In this document: positions 10,987 to 23,529 of the stretch, piece after piece
How positions within the stretch are numbered: position 1 is the stretch's first letter
Layout: the number at the start of each line of letters is the position of its first letter
NCBI GenBank assembly: GCA_001972305.1
Contig: BDDD01002381.1
Location: 107,832-171,831, forward strand
Direction: 5' to 3'
DNA length: 64,000 nt
Source of the DNA: Cephalotus follicularis
Taxonomy: Eukaryota; Streptophyta; Magnoliopsida; Oxalidales; Cephalotaceae
The notes under the pieces: generated by a model
Databases searched by the model: none
Told to the model about the DNA's origin: nothing
Seen by the model: the letters and a program-made list of their open reading frames with translations, nothing else
Program-made: the position numbers and the translations under genes

Positions 10987-11590
10987 TCAGTTACTTGCAA
11001 TGGCGCCCCCATCCCAGTTTCTCTCAGGTCTTTTCAGCCTCGTCGGGACATCAAGTTCGAAATAATACAAACAAAATGTTGTCAACTCGCGAACAATGTA
11101 TGCCTCGGCGATCGACCCTTCCACACGAGCTTTGTTCTTGACCATCTTCTTAGGATCAAACAACTCTCTGTAATTCAATATGTAATTAGAATGCATGACA
11201 AAGAGATGAACATTTTCAGAAAGAGAAACAATGAGTAACTGTACCTCTCAATGGGATATATCCATGTATTCTGAACAGGCCCACATACCTTCGCTTCGTA
11301 AGCTAGGTGGAAAAGAAGATGTTCCATCGAATCAAAAAACGAAGGAGGAAATATCTACTCCATTTTGCAAATTGTTTACACAATGTTACTCCAGAGCAAG
11401 TCCATTTTCGCAGCACTGTTGGATGTTGAGCATATATTCCGGAAAAAATCACTGACCTCGGCCAACATCTCCATCATAGTTCTCAACAGGAACTCAGACA
11501 ATGTAATCAGAAGAAACCTCTGCATGAATACATGGCAATCATGGCTCTTCAATCCCAAAACCTTACACTATGAAACATTCACACACTGAG
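10987..11590 (-). pseudogene. CACTA TNP2 middle region (DUF4218-like)
   Basis: Reading down the minus strand: HDCHVFMQRFLLITLSEFL (11558 onward), SDFFRNICS, then in another frame FPPSFFDSMEHLLFHLAYEAK and GPVQNTWIYPIER (about 11330-11245). After a short gap come KNKARVEGSIAEAYIVRE (11130-11090) and NWDGGAIASN at 10987. These follow the DUF4218 order of TNP2 proteins. At least one frameshift and one stop lie in it. Function is presumed part of the CACTA transposase. Confidence 0.8.
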
Positions 11591-11746
11591 TTATGTTTGA
11601 GGAGTATCCATCTGGAAACATGATCTTTGTCATCCACTCACAAACTTGTTTGACCTGTTCATTGTTCAGTGAATATTTTACTGGTGGCAATATGAACAGC
11701 CTATCCACCTCTTCTGCATGCATTTCAGGTCTTATTCTTAACTCTT

Positions 11747-12614
11747 TCAGATCAAGTCGAGCTTGTATGTGGTCCTTGTATTTTCCTTCAAATTCATGAC
11801 CATGTTGAATATATTTTCAAACACATTCTTCTCGATGTGCATGACGTCCAACTTGTGTCTCATTAGTACTTTAATCCAACAAGGAAGTTCGAAAAATATA
11901 CTTCGCTTAGTCCAATTGTGTACTCTCCCAAACCTAGGAATCTTACTAGTTGGTATAACTTTTCCAAACGCAACTTCATTCATCTCAGGGAGTTGATCCT
12001 CTACCTCTTCCCCTGATAATCTCTCCACACCCACCTCGGTCACCCGTCGACCTTCGAGAATTTTTTATTGTCTCTTATAAACTGGTGGTCTGTGGGAAAC
12101 AATTGAAGAGGACAGTCAAACCACAAATATTTTCGACTATGCTTCAATCTAAAACCCTTGGTCCGACCCATGTAGTAGGGGCATGCCAAATGACCATGAG
12201 TACTCCAGCCTGACAACATTCCATAGACAAGAAAGTCACTAATCCTCGACATTAAAGCTGCCCTCATCTGAAAGTTCTTCTTGCGAGATGCATCATAGGT
12301 TTCAACTCCAGTTTTCCACAACATCTTTAACTTGTAAACGAGTGGACACAGAAACAAATCAATATCTTTCTCTAGGCTTTTTGGTCCAAGTATAATCAAG
12401 GATAAGAACATGAATGGCTTCGTCATACACAACCAAGGTAAAAGATTGTATGGGAAAACAAAAACAGGCCAGCAAGAGTAAACACTACTACTAACCCCAA
12501 AGGACAAAACCCGTATGTTGCTATTCCTATTCTAACAAATCCAACCTCTGCAGTAAAAGATGGAAAAGTAATATCAAAGTGCTTCCAAGCTTCACCGTCA
12601 ACCGGGTGTACCAT
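11747..12614 (-). pseudogene. CACTA TNP2 catalytic core (Transposase_21-like)
   Basis: The minus-strand segment carries the En/Spm TNP2 core. At 12500-12040: PFMFLSLIILGPKSLEKDIDL, then PLVYKLKMLWKTGVETYDAS, MRAALMSRISDF, GMLSGWSTHGHLACPYYM and RKYLWFDCPLQLFP. At 12043-11747: IFFELPCWIKVLMRHKLDVMHIEKNVFENIFNMVM, the DVMHIEKNV phrase being diagnostic. The protein would cut and rejoin the element's CACTA ends. The frame breaks near 12040 and again around 12430-12500. No other copy of this transposase is seen here. Confidence 0.9.
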
Positions 12615-12659
12615 TCCCTCTTTGTCACCGTCGTTATCCTTCCTCTTCTTACTATGTCA

Positions 12660-13359
12660 CCTCATATCAGCAGATGTTTTGTCTGATTGAAACAACCTCT
12701 GAAGTCTTGGTGCCACTGGAAAGTGACGCAAAACCTTGTAAGGTACCTATTTCTTTCTATTACAGCCATCGCTAGGTTTGAATCTAGGATGATTACATGT
12801 TGAAAACTCTTTAGCACACTTGTAGTGATCCCCATAATACAACATACAATCATTGACACATGCATCTATCTTTTTGTAGCCTAATCCCAATGTCTTCATA
12901 ATTTGTTTCAGCTTGTGATAAGACTCTGGCAACTTCTCATCCTCAGCCATTCAGCTCTACACGATCTGAAGAATTTCCTTGGCCCATTCTTTAGGAATCC
13001 CATACTTAGACTTGACATTCATGAGTCGCATCATCATAGACAGCTTTGAGTGATTTTTACAGCCATTCCACAACGGTTCATCCGTAACCTTAAGCAGGTC
13101 ATATAACTTCTTTGCATTGGGATGCAGAAGTTCATCAACAGTCTCGTCATGTTCACGAGTATCAGAGTCGAACCTCCCCAGCATCCATTACGAGATCAAC
13201 AAAACGATTGCATGGACCCGAGGGATCTGGCAGCTCCACTGCAGCCCGATGGCGTTCCCTTGTTTCCCCATGTTAATCCCACAACGTGTAATGGAGGGTG
13301 AAACAATTCTTCAAAAATGTAATCGCACTTCAGATCGAGTTCCAAACGCCCTTAATTTT
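12660..13359 (-). pseudogene. CACTA TNP2 N-terminal half, truncated by copia insertion
   Basis: 13359-13290 reads GTRSEVRLHF, which continues the Transposase-associated domain whose start lies far away at 36378-36218. 13184-12957 gives DSDTREHDETVDELLHPNAKKLYDLLK and NVKSKYGIPKEWAKEIL. 12950-12747 gives LPESYHKLKQIMKTLGLGYKKIDACVNDCMLYYG and FSTCNHPRFK. The order matches intact TNP2 proteins. Stops occur near 13310 and 12955. The gene is interrupted exactly at the left edge of the copia block (13360). Confidence 0.85.
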
Positions 13360-15642
13360 TGGAACCCACGGCATATAGGGCAGCGAAAGCACTCAATTTG
13401 AATTTTCAGCATTATGGCAATTAACTTTAATTCCAACTGAATAGTTAATTCCCAGGAAATGGAATTACCCTAAAACGTCATTTGAAGGAGTTCCAAAAAT
13501 GTCCAAGATCACTAATTAAACATACAATCAAGTCCAAAACCATCACCAAGCATCATTTACTCGAAACCATAAAAAGAAGGAGAAGAAAATATTACCAAAG
13601 TGAAGAACTCCTTCCTTCAAGCCAAGCACCCTCAACTCTTTAATCCAAAAACAAAAGCTCCAAGACCTTCCTTTTACAACGACAAGGAGGAAAAAATGGA
13701 GAGGTTTTGTGTTCAACCTAGACTAAATAAATCTAGGTAAAGATCCAATGTAATACACAAAGAAATCACCACCTAAAATGACTAAGAAAGTGTAAAAGGT
13801 TTGGTTGATTTGGTATCTCTCTTTATTTGGAGACAAATGGCATGAGCTCTCTTTGGGAAATGAGAATCACGGGCACAAGAGAGAAATGGGAGAGAGAGCA
13901 CTTAAGTGAGAGGTAGAGATTGCAAGAGAGAGACCTCAATTACTTTTTATAAGCACAATGCAAGACCAAAGCCAAATGTGTTTAAGTAAGTCTTCAAAAT
14001 ATCTTACTTTAGCTTTTGTCTTTTATGCATTAATTCCCTTTTGTCTTATGGCATTAAATGCTATAATGACTTATCAATTTACATCCAAGTAAATTCCTCA
14101 CATGCTTATTTTCTTCAACACTTGGTTGCCACTCATTCTCCTCAGATTGGTGTGATTGTCGTGTAAGCCAAGATGAAGAAATGGAGGGTTGACAAAGTCA
14201 ACAAATGGAGCAAGTTAGTATACCTTTTGGCCAATCCAACTCTAAGGATTTTAAGGCCCAAAAATTGAGCCAATAATTAACCATTTAATGGCCCAAAAAA
14301 AATTTCCTAGTAAAGGGAATTAAATTCCAAATACAATTTAGCCCAAAAACTCTCTCTATATAATAAGTTCCCAATGCACTTAATGTAAATTCATATCAAC
14401 TCTTCTCTAGCAATATTTTATCATGGCACTCCATGGACCCGAATCCAGCAAATAAAATATTTGGTAACAAAGTAACATCTCCTTGATGTCAACCTTTTAC
14501 TAAATTTCATGTTTCTCTACACGTCAACCAATTCAAAGACAAGCAGGACCCGAAAGCCTGTCGATCTCTAGTATGATGATAAATTCCCAAATCATCCCGT
14601 TTGTCTGGTACGACTATTCTAATAGTCACAGACTATTCAAATTGCCCCGGTGTGATCTCAAGTCACCCCCCATATCCGTTTATTACCATGTCTACCAATG
14701 AGGGAACGAATAGCCAATCGCTTTATCCAGTCATCGACATATGTGTAGTGTTTCCCTCGTCATACTTAGCTCCGATCAACGGTCTAGGGTTTGGATGAGT
14801 GTCAATATCTATGATCGCACTAAGAATATGATAGACCTCCCATGGAAACTATCCCATCTCCGGTCTGTCTATAACCTGTAATGGATTTTAAGTCTGTAAA
14901 CATACATAGATAAATAAAGATGGTTAACCTCAGCTCGGGTGTGACAATCCCTTGTTGCTCACTCACTGATACATCTCACTGCAGCTTCCACAAGACCCAA
15001 AGACAACCCTTTTTCCAGCACGTGGCTAGTGCTAGGGAAGGTGAAAATCAAAGTGAAGCAATCACCACACAATGCATGCTAGCCGCTCAGGTCAAAGGAA
15101 ACAACGTAGGCATGGACCTACTAGTGAACAGAGACTGTACACTACCGAGACCATAGGAATCCCTATTGGGATGGGTATTGACTATCCAAATAGGGATCCT
15201 ATTGGTGTGACAGTTCAGGATCAAGCATCCACAATGCACCCCACATTAGCTTTAGGATAATACCGTATGGTCCATGAGAAGATACATCCTCCCTTCATGG
15301 GAGCAAGCATAATGTGGCAAGTCTTACCACGGTTCAACAATGGCCGAAAGAAAGTGAACCTATGACTTGGAATAGTTTAGTCAAAGGGAATAAGGATCTC
15401 ATTCTCATGGCCTCCCAGGCAAGAGATCCAACCCGTTGATGTGACAGGGCTATATATGGCATATAATTAATTAAAATTAATTATTCTGTTCCTTTTGGTT
15501 GGTTGGGATGAGCCATATAATCATGCCAATATAAATAAAATTTGCATATATAACATAAATAGAATATAGAATTGTATAAATCAAGAGTGTATATGTACAA
15601 ACACCACTCCAAGTGGCATGTAGGGACACCCCTAATCTAACA
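13360..15642 (-). repeat. Copia K LTR 1 (3'-most LTR of tandem array)
   Basis: Minus strand: starts TGTTAGATTAGGGG at 15642 and ends GGGTTCCA at 13360. It is homologous along its length to 20634-22902 and 33909-36217. A PPT (AGATGGGAGAT) precedes it on the minus strand. By eye it differs from the other two copies at several percent of positions, plus small indels. The exact inner end is uncertain by up to five bases because of a T-run. Confidence 0.85.
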
Positions 15643-16273
15643 ATCTCCCATCTGGCCCTTCGAGCCACAAAGACCTGTAGCCCAAGCCCATTGCACTTGT
15701 ATATCTCTCAAGTACAGTGCTGCTAAAAGCTTTGGTAAGTGGGTCTGCTAAGTTTGCATCCGTGGTAACTCTTTCTAAGGTGATGTCTCCTCTGACAATG
15801 AACTCCCAGATCAGGTGATATCGTCGCAATATGTGTTTGGAGCGATTTTGAGACCGTGTCTCTGTGGCTTGTGCAACAGCCCCATCGTTGTCACAGCATA
15901 CCACAACCGGATAGGCAATGGTAGGAACCACATCAAGTTTAGTAATGAACTTTCACATCCAAACAGCTTCCTTAGCGGCATCGGAGGCTACAACATATTC
16001 TACTTTCATTGTGGAGTCCGTAGTAGTTTCCTGCTTCAAACTCCTCCAGCTCACAGCATCGCCGTTCAGGACGAAAACGAAACCTGAAACGAACTTGTGA
16101 TCATCCGAATCACTGTTGAAACTAAAGTCGGTATAACCCTCTAATTTCAATTCACTATCTCCTCCATCAGTCAAAAAGGTATCCATAGTCCTTCTCAGGT
16201 ATTTTAGAACCCCTTTGACTATTTCCCAGTGTTTCTCACCGAGGTCAGACTGAGATCGACCAACCATACCCAA
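15643..16273 (-). pseudogene. Copia K1 RNase H
   Basis: Minus-strand frames carry the Ty1/copia RNase H. LEGYTDFSFNSDSDDHKFVSG (first catalytic Asp region), SLKQETTTDSTMKVEYVVASDAAKEAVWM (normally TTEAEY; the catalytic Glu context is altered to MKVEY), VVVCCDNDGAVAQATE, then RSKHILRRYHLIWEFIVRGDITLERV and ANLADPLTKAFSS. The domain would degrade RNA in RNA:DNA hybrids. One frameshift near 15950 splits it. It ends just before the LTR. Confidence 0.85.
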
Positions 16274-16279
16274 GGCATA

Positions 16280-17345
16280 ACCGACATCATGCCTAGTTCA
16301 TAGCATGGCGTACATGATGGAGCCAACAGCTGAAGCATATGGTTGCCTACTCATGCATGCCTTCTCCTCATTTATCTGTGGAGACATTCTCTTGGAGAGG
16401 TGAATTCCCTGACCAATTGGTAGTAGGCCATACTTGGAATTCTCAAGGAAATACCGTTTCAGCACCTTGCTGATGTACTGGCTTTGGGATAGCCCTAACA
16501 ACCGATTAGATCAGTCTCTATAGATCTTTATACCCAATATATAGGAAGCTTGTCCCAAATCCTTCATGGAGAAGTTCTTGGATAACCATACTTTAATGGA
16601 CTGTAACATACCCACATCCTTCCCTATGATTAGTATGTCGTCCATGTATAGTACCAAGAAAGTGATGTTTAGGCCAACCTGTTTCTGGTAGACACAAGGC
16701 TTATCTAAATTTTTATTAAACCGAAAGTCTTAACGGTCTTGTCAAAACGAATATTCCAACTACAGGATGCTTGCTTAAGGAAATAAATAGACCTTGGGAG
16801 CTTGCACACTCTCTGTGCATGCAACTCAGATGTAAACACCTTAGGATGGAACATATAAATGTCCTATTCAAGATAGCCATTCAAGAAGGCTGTCTTGACA
16901 TCCATTTGCCATATCTCATAATCATAATGTGCAGCAATAACAAGCAGCATCTGGATGGACTTATGCATGGCAACTGGTGAGAAAGTTTTGGTATTGTCGA
17001 CTCCGTGTCTTTGCCTATACCCTTTCGCAACCAATCATGCTTTATAAGTCTCTATCTTAGCATTAGCGCCAATCTTCCTCTTGAAGATCCATTTGCAACC
17101 AATAGGGTGAACATCATTTGGTGCATCTACAAAGTTCCATACTTGGTTGGCGTATATGGAGTCCATCTCAGATTTCATGGCTTCAAGCCATGCCCCGGAT
17201 TAAGTGTTCTTGATTGCTTCCTCATAGCTGGCAGGCTCATTATCATAGATTTCATGAGTTCATCAGTGCCCTCAATGAGAAAACCGTATCTCTCAGGCGC
17301 TGTTGAAACTCGGCCTGATCTCCTCACCAGAGGAGTGCCTTCTTG
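16280..17345 (-). pseudogene. Copia K1 reverse transcriptase
   Basis: Minus strand, several frames. About 17270-17000 holds the start of RT (CKWIFKRK-type region, mutated). 16990-16780 matches the segment that reads YDYEIWQMDVKTAFLN in K2. 16690-16500 reads FLVLYMDDILIIGKDVGMLQ, with YMDD where K2 and J have YVDD, then KVWLSKNFSMKDLGQASYILGIKIY. 16501-16298 reads LGLSQSQYISKVLKRYFLENSKYG and YASAVGSIMYAML. Stops and frameshifts are scattered, so the copy is dead. Confidence 0.85.
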
Positions 17346-17399
17346 AGATCCTTTTTCAGGTTGGAGTCCTTCCCCAATAATGTCTCTAGAGGGTTCAAC

Positions 17400-18385
17400 C
17401 TCTAATTACTCTTCATCCTATGGAATTTCACCAGGTGATAACTCTCTCAGTTCCACCTTGCTCCCACTGCTCTCTACAAGTAGGTATTCCTTCTCTAGGA
17501 ATGTGGTAGTTCGCGAAACAAACACCTTTTGTTCAATGGGATGGTAAAAGTAGTATCCTTTTGTCTCATTAGGATACCCCACAAACCGACAACGATCCGC
17601 TCGTACATCCAACTTAGAACCCTTTTGCCTCTTCACATATGTTAGACAACCCCAAACCTTCAAATGGTTTAGGCTGGGTTTCCTCCCTAAAAATACCTAG
17701 TAAGGAGTCGATGGGAAAAATTTAGAAGGAATCCAGTTTAGCATGTATGCTACTGCCTGTAGTGCATAAACCCAGAATGATATAGCCAGATCTGGAAAAG
17801 ACATCATGTACCGGACCATATTCATCAAGGTCCTATTCCTCCGCTTGGACACACCATTATGATGTGGTGCTCGGGGAGGTGTCCTTTGAGAGCGAATTTT
17901 GTTATCCTTAAGGTAACCCAAGAATTTAGCAGATCGGTATTCACCACCTCGATCCGACTGGAGGATCTTAATGGGTTTACCCATTTACTTTTCTACTTCT
18001 AGTCTGAATTCTTTGAACCTATCAAAGGCCTCAGACTTGTGTTTCATTAGAAAACCATAGCCATATTGTGACAAGTCATCGGCTAAGGTAATGAAGTAGG
18101 CAAACCTCCAATAGCATTGACCAACATAGGTCCTCAGACGTCGGTGTGGACACGTCCCAGTATGTCCACTACCATTTCCCCTACCCCAGAGAAGGGAGAT
18201 TTGGTCATCTAGCCAATAAGACATGGTTCACACGTAGGAAAAGACTCCACATCCTGGCTGTCAAGAATGCCATCCTTAGCCAAACGTGTTAATCCAGCAA
18301 CGCTAGGATGACCTAATCTAAAATGCCATATGTAAGAAGGATTAACATTGCTTATCTCTCTTTGTCTTTTAGTGCTAGTTCAAGA
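17400..18385 (-). pseudogene. Copia K1 integrase
   Basis: 18385-18225 holds the zinc-binding start (LGHPSVAGLTRLAKDG...CEPC). 18224-17985 is the first half of the core (FITLADDLSQYGY, with the first catalytic Asp region). 17984-17697 reads KILQSDRGGEYRSAKFLGYL and HNGVSKRRNRTLMNMVR, where the catalytic Glu position reads K (usually SERRN or SEQRN). 17663-17418 is the C-terminal GCLTYVKRQKG, RCRFVGYPNETKGYYFY. Stops separate the segments. Confidence 0.85.
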
Positions 18386-19200
18386 TTAAATTGCTAAATC
18401 CATTTGTTGATTTGTATTTAAAACGTAAATCCCATGGTCTATGTGTCCCTCACGTACAAAAACTTTGTTATGCATAAAACTGCAAGTAAATGAAGAAAAA
18501 GTGAGCTCCATGCCCATCTTATACAAATAGGAAACAAAAATAATGTTCCTTACAAGGTTCCCGACATAATAACAAGGATCAAGTTTTAATACTTTCCCAT
18601 TGAACAAAGACAATTCAAAAATGCCTACAAAAGTGGTGTGAATCCTAGACCCATCACCAAAGCGTAAGTCCAGTGCTTCCCTAGCATCCAACTTTCTAGC
18701 ATCTCTAAGGCCCTGAAAAGAGTTATAAATATTAGTTCCATAACCTGATTCCAAGACCCAAGTCAAACTAACTTTTTCATCTAGAAAAAGTTCAATCATG
18801 AAAGTATCTAAAACTGAGGTACTTCCTGATTTGCACTTTTGGAACTCAAAACACTAAGATCTCCAATAACCTTGCTTACCACAGCAAAAGTCATCATCAT
18901 GTAGCTTTTAGATCGTATCAAGGATAGCTTCCTCAACCGTAGGACCCATTGACCTAACTGGTTTTCTCACTATCTTCTTCATGGGCCACTTGCCCTTGGA
19001 AATGGATCCTCACGATCTGTCCCTACTTACAGCTGTCTGGGAAGATGTAGAAGGTAGTAACATCACATCAAACTTGGACCTCCCATGGTCCACGTCTACT
19101 TCGGCCATACCATGTTTTTCTACAAGACTGGGTAGATACCCTTCAACCTTGTCCATATAGAAATTTGTGATGAAATCAGAGTATGATCCGTTAGCTAATA
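18386..19200 (-). pseudogene. Copia K1 gag C-terminus and protease
   Basis: 18799-18386 is 137 codons open: TWVLESGYGTNIYNSFQGLRD is the protease active-site region, with LESG where an active enzyme has LDSG or LDTG, so the catalytic Asp is lost. It continues into the GAG-pre-integrase segment LDPCYYVGNLVRNIIFVSYL and GIYVLN. Above it, 19200-18800, gag remnants (KGKWPMKKI, DDDFCCGKQGYW) include a degenerate zinc knuckle. The gag N-terminus is not recognisable. Confidence 0.8.
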
Positions 19201-20615
19201 TGTTTTCAATTTTAGAAATGGTGATGTGCCAATGGATATATTAGCAGAATATGTGATACCTAGCAACCTAAAAGAGGAAACATAAAAGAGAGAAATATTA
19301 GTAGAAAATTACATTTTAATGTTATTCCCATAATCATTGGTATTTTGTAATTACGACTACTCCCACTATTCTAATCGTATCTCACACCCCCACGTGGAAT
19401 TTGGGAAGCCTATTGCTTCCTAGTGGGGATTGGAATCTACCCAGATATCATAGCCTTAACTTTGGCTAACAAACCATAATACCTGAATTGGTAGGTACGA
19501 GTACCAATTTACATTCTCGGGCTCGCCCCACGAAATATAATATCCGATACAAAACATTCGACCTCCCATCCCTTATGGTCGCAGCTTTGGCATGACAAAC
19601 CATAAGATCCAAGTATAAGTCTAACCCATAATCCTCAAAGAAATGAACCCGTTTTGACATCCACAGGCTTAGGCCTGTCAGAATATCAAAAAATGGTTAT
19701 TTCCTTCCAGTGTACCTCACACTGAAATTCAATAGAAATGGTCATATGGGGGACCTCAGCTGTGGCTGGTGCCATTCCCAATATGTCCACACCATTAAAC
19801 GATGATAATGGAAGGCCAACGACAGGGCAGCCATATGCCCCACCGCTTGTGGACTTATTATTTATATGATTTGGAGGAATTTGGTCTCATCAATTTTATT
19901 AAATTACCAATGCCATTACTAGATAATTTAATCATCTTCCATTCTCTACGGAATGGCTGAACATGCTTGGACATGAGTGGATTGTTTGTAAAAAGAAAAA
20001 CATCCATCTCATACATCCTAAAAGTGGCCTGACTTGGGACGTAAAACTATAAGTGATCACGTGAGCCAACGTGACCACTTGGTCTCCTAGGTGTATTAAT
20101 TTAATTAACTCTAGTGCATTTAGCTACCACGCATACATGGTCTTCATTTGGTCTTGCATTCTTCTTGATCCCATCTTCAAGCATAGCTGGTCTCCTTTCT
20201 TCCATTTACATCCATTGTACAATTAAAGAAAAGAAATACAATTGAGGGAGAAGAGAATTCTATTCCCTATAAAATAAAGGACAAGAAAATAAACGGGCAC
20301 GTAGGCAGCCATATTACAGACCGAATGAATTCCATTAAATGTAATAAAGAATTTAAATCATCCACAAAAGAAACCATAAAAGTAGGTCTAGACCTAAGCC
20401 TACCAGCATGCATAAGAAATTAAAAAATATAGCCATATATATTATTGAATTAACAAGTACAAATTTAATGTTCAATGGCTCGTCGATTTAACCAAAAGCT
20501 GAAAAAATTGCAACTCCCACAAAATCTAGGATTACAATAAAATCAGCCAATGAAGGGACACCAACCACAAAGCCATTAGAAATTACATAAAGGTTTGATT
20601 GATGTTAATTAGATC
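19201..20615 (-). other. Copia K1 5' leader / degenerate gag
   Basis: This lies between the PBS and recognisable gag. Minus-strand frames are all short. The block is repeated in K2 at 32465-33890 at similar length, so it is a genuine part of the element. It probably contains decayed gag N-terminal sequence and untranslated leader. Nothing more specific is visible. Confidence 0.5.
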
Positions 20616-20627
20616 GCTCTGATACCA
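20616..20627 (-). other. Primer-binding site of copia K1
   Basis: The minus strand reads TGGTATCAGAGC, complementary to the 3' end of initiator-Met tRNA, a few bases inside the LTR end. It fixes the orientation and makes 20634-22902 the 5' LTR of K1. Confidence 0.9.
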
Positions 20628-20633
20628 CTTTTT

Positions 20634-22902
20634 TGGAACCTATGGCTCATAGGGCAGCGGAAGCACTCAATTTGAATTTTCAGCATTATGGATATTAACT
20701 TTAATTCCAACTGAATAGTTAATTCCCGACAAATGGAATTACCCTAAAACTTAGTTTCAAAGAGTTCCAAATAATCTCCAAGATCACTAATTAAACATAC
20801 GATCAAATCCAAAACCTTCACCAAGAATCATTTACTCGAAACCACAAAAAGAAAGAGAAGAAAATATTACCAAATAAACAACTCCTTCCTTAAAGTCAAG
20901 CTCTCTCTACTCTTTAATCCAAAACCAAAAGCTCCCAGACCTTCCTTTTACCACGGAAAGGAGGAGAAGATGGAGAGGTTTTGTGTTTAACCCATACTAA
21001 ATCAATTAAGGTAAAGATCCAATGTAATACACAAAGAAATCTCCACCTAAAATAACTAAGAAAGTGTAAAAGGTTCGGTTGATTTTTTATCTCTCCTTAT
21101 TTGGAGACAAATGGCATGAGCTCTCTTTGGGAAATGGGAATCACGGTCAAAAGAGAGAAATGGGAAAGAGAGAACTTATGTGAGAGGGAGAAATTGCAAT
21201 AGAGAGACCTCAATTGCCGTGTATAATCACAATGCAAGACCAAAGCCAAATGTGTTTAAGTAAGTCTTCAAAATATCTTACTTTAGCTTTTGTCTTATAT
21301 GCATTAATTCCATTTTATCTTCATAATTTAATGCTATAATTACTCATCAATTTACATCCATGTAAATTCCTCAAATGCTTATTTTCTTCTACACTTGGCC
21401 GCCACTCATTCTCCTCAAATTGGTGTGATTGTTGTGTAAGCCAAGATGAAGAAATGGAGTGTTGACAAAGTCAACAAATGGAGCCAGTTATTATATCTTT
21501 CGACCAATCCAACTCTAAGGATTTTAAGACCCAAAAATTCAGCCAATAATTAAACATTTAATTGCCCAAAAAAATTGGCAAACTAGAGGGAATTAAATCC
21601 CATATACAATTTAGCCCAAAAACTCTCTCTATACAATATGTTCCCAATGCACTTAACGTAAATTCATAACAACCCTTCGCTTGGAATATTTTATCGTGGT
21701 ACTGCATGGGCCCGAATCAAGCAAATAAAATATTCACTAGCAAAGTAACATCTCCTTGATGTCAACCTTTTACTAAATGACATGTTTCTCTACACGTCAA
21801 CCAAATCAACGTCAAGCAAGACCCGAAAGCCTGTTGATCTCCAGTATGATGATAAATTCCTAGATCATCCCGTTTGTCTGCTATGACTATTCTAATAGTC
21901 ATCGACTATTAAAATACCCCCGATGTGATCTCCAATCACCCAATGGATCCGTGTATTACCACGTATATCAATCAGGGATCGAATAGCCAGTCACTTTATC
22001 CAGTCATCGGTATATGTGTAGTGTTTCCCTCATCATACCTAGCTCCGATCAACGGTCTAGGGTTAGGATGAATGTCACCTCTAGATTTATCTGTGATACT
22101 AAATATCTATGATCGCACTGAGACTATGACAGACCTCCCACAAAAAATACCCCTGCAACGTACATAGATAAATAGAGCTGGTAACCCTCAGCCAAGGTGT
22201 GACGATCCCTTGTTGCGCACTCGCTCATATATCTCAATGCTTCTTCCACAATACCCAAAGACAACCCTTTTGCCTGCACATGACTAGTGTTGGGGAAGGT
22301 TGAAATAAATGTCATGTAGTCACCACACAATGCAAGCTAGCCGCTCAGGTCAAACGAGACAACATAGGTGTGGACCTACTAGTCACCATAGACCATACAC
22401 TAACGAGACCATAGGAATCCCTATTGACAAAGGTATTGCCTATCCAAATAGGGATCCTATTGGTGGGTCAGTTCAGCATCATGCATCCGCGTACGCACCC
22501 CACATTATCTTTAGGATAATACCGAATGGTCAATGAGAAGATCCATCCTCCCTCCCTGGGAGAAAGAATAATGTGGCAAGTCTTTACCACGGTTCAACAA
22601 TGGCCCAAAGAAAGTGAACCTATGAGTTGGAAAAATTTAGTCATAGGGAATAAGGATCTCATTCTCATGGTCGCCCTGGCAAGAGATCCAACACTTTGAT
22701 GTGACAGGGCTATATATGGCATACAGTTAATTAAAATTAATTATTCTATTCCTTTTGGTTGGTTGGGATGAGCCATATAATCATGCCAATATAAATAAAA
22801 TTTGCACATATAACATAAATGGAATACAAAATTGTATAAATAAAGAGTGTATATATACAAACATCACTCCATGTGACATGTAGGGACACCCATAATCTAA
22901 CA
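20634..22902 (-). repeat. Copia K LTR 2, shared by K1 and K2
   Basis: Homologous to LTR 1 and LTR 3. On its low-coordinate side is a PBS (K1); on its high-coordinate side is a PPT and RNase H (K2). It therefore serves as 5' LTR of K1 and 3' LTR of K2. An 80-residue-class small frame (22330-22124, minus) is shared with LTR 3. Confidence 0.88.
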
Positions 22903-23520
22903 ATCTCCCACTTGTCCCTTCAAGCCACAAAGACCTATAGCTCAAGCCCATTGCTGCTCAAAGCTTTGGTAAGTGGGTCTGTTAAGTTTGTCTCCGTGGA
23001 AACTCGTTCTAAGGTGATGTCTCCTCTGTCAATCATCTCTCAGATCCGGTTATATCATCGCAAAATGTGTTTGGAGCGATGATGAGACCGTGGCTCTTCG
23101 GCTTGTGCAACAGCCCCATCGTTGTCACAGTATACCACAACTGGACGGGCAATGGTAGGAACCACATCAAGTTCAGTAATGAACTTTCGCATCCAAACAA
23201 CTTCCTTAGCGTCATCGGAGGCTACAACATATTTTGCTTCCGTTATGGAGTCCGTAGTAGTTTCCTGCTTCAAACTCCTCTAGCTCATAGCACCGCCGTT
23301 CAGGAAGAAAACGAATCCTGGAACGGACTTGCGATTATCCGGATCACTGTTGAAACTAGAGTTGGTATAACCCTCTAATTTCAATTCACTATCTCCTCCA
23401 TAAGTCAAAAAGGTATCCTTAGTCCTTCTCAGGTATTTTAGAAGCCCTTTGACTATTTCCCAGTGTTTCTCATAGGGGTCGGACTGAAATTGACCAGCCA
23501 TACCCAATGTATAAGCGACA
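22903..23520 (-). pseudogene. Copia K2 RNase H
   Basis: Minus-strand 23507-23280 (LKYLRRTKDTFLTYGGDSELKLEGYTNSSFNSDPDN) and 23273-23055 (KQETTTDSITEAKYVVASDDAKEVVWMRKFI, VVVYCDNDGAVAQAEEPRSHHRSKHI). It aligns with K1 and J. A stop near 23278 divides it, and the catalytic EAEY motif reads EAKY. A short deletion relative to K1 removes part of the C-terminus near 22950. Confidence 0.85.
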
Positions 23521-23529
23521 ACAAGCCTA

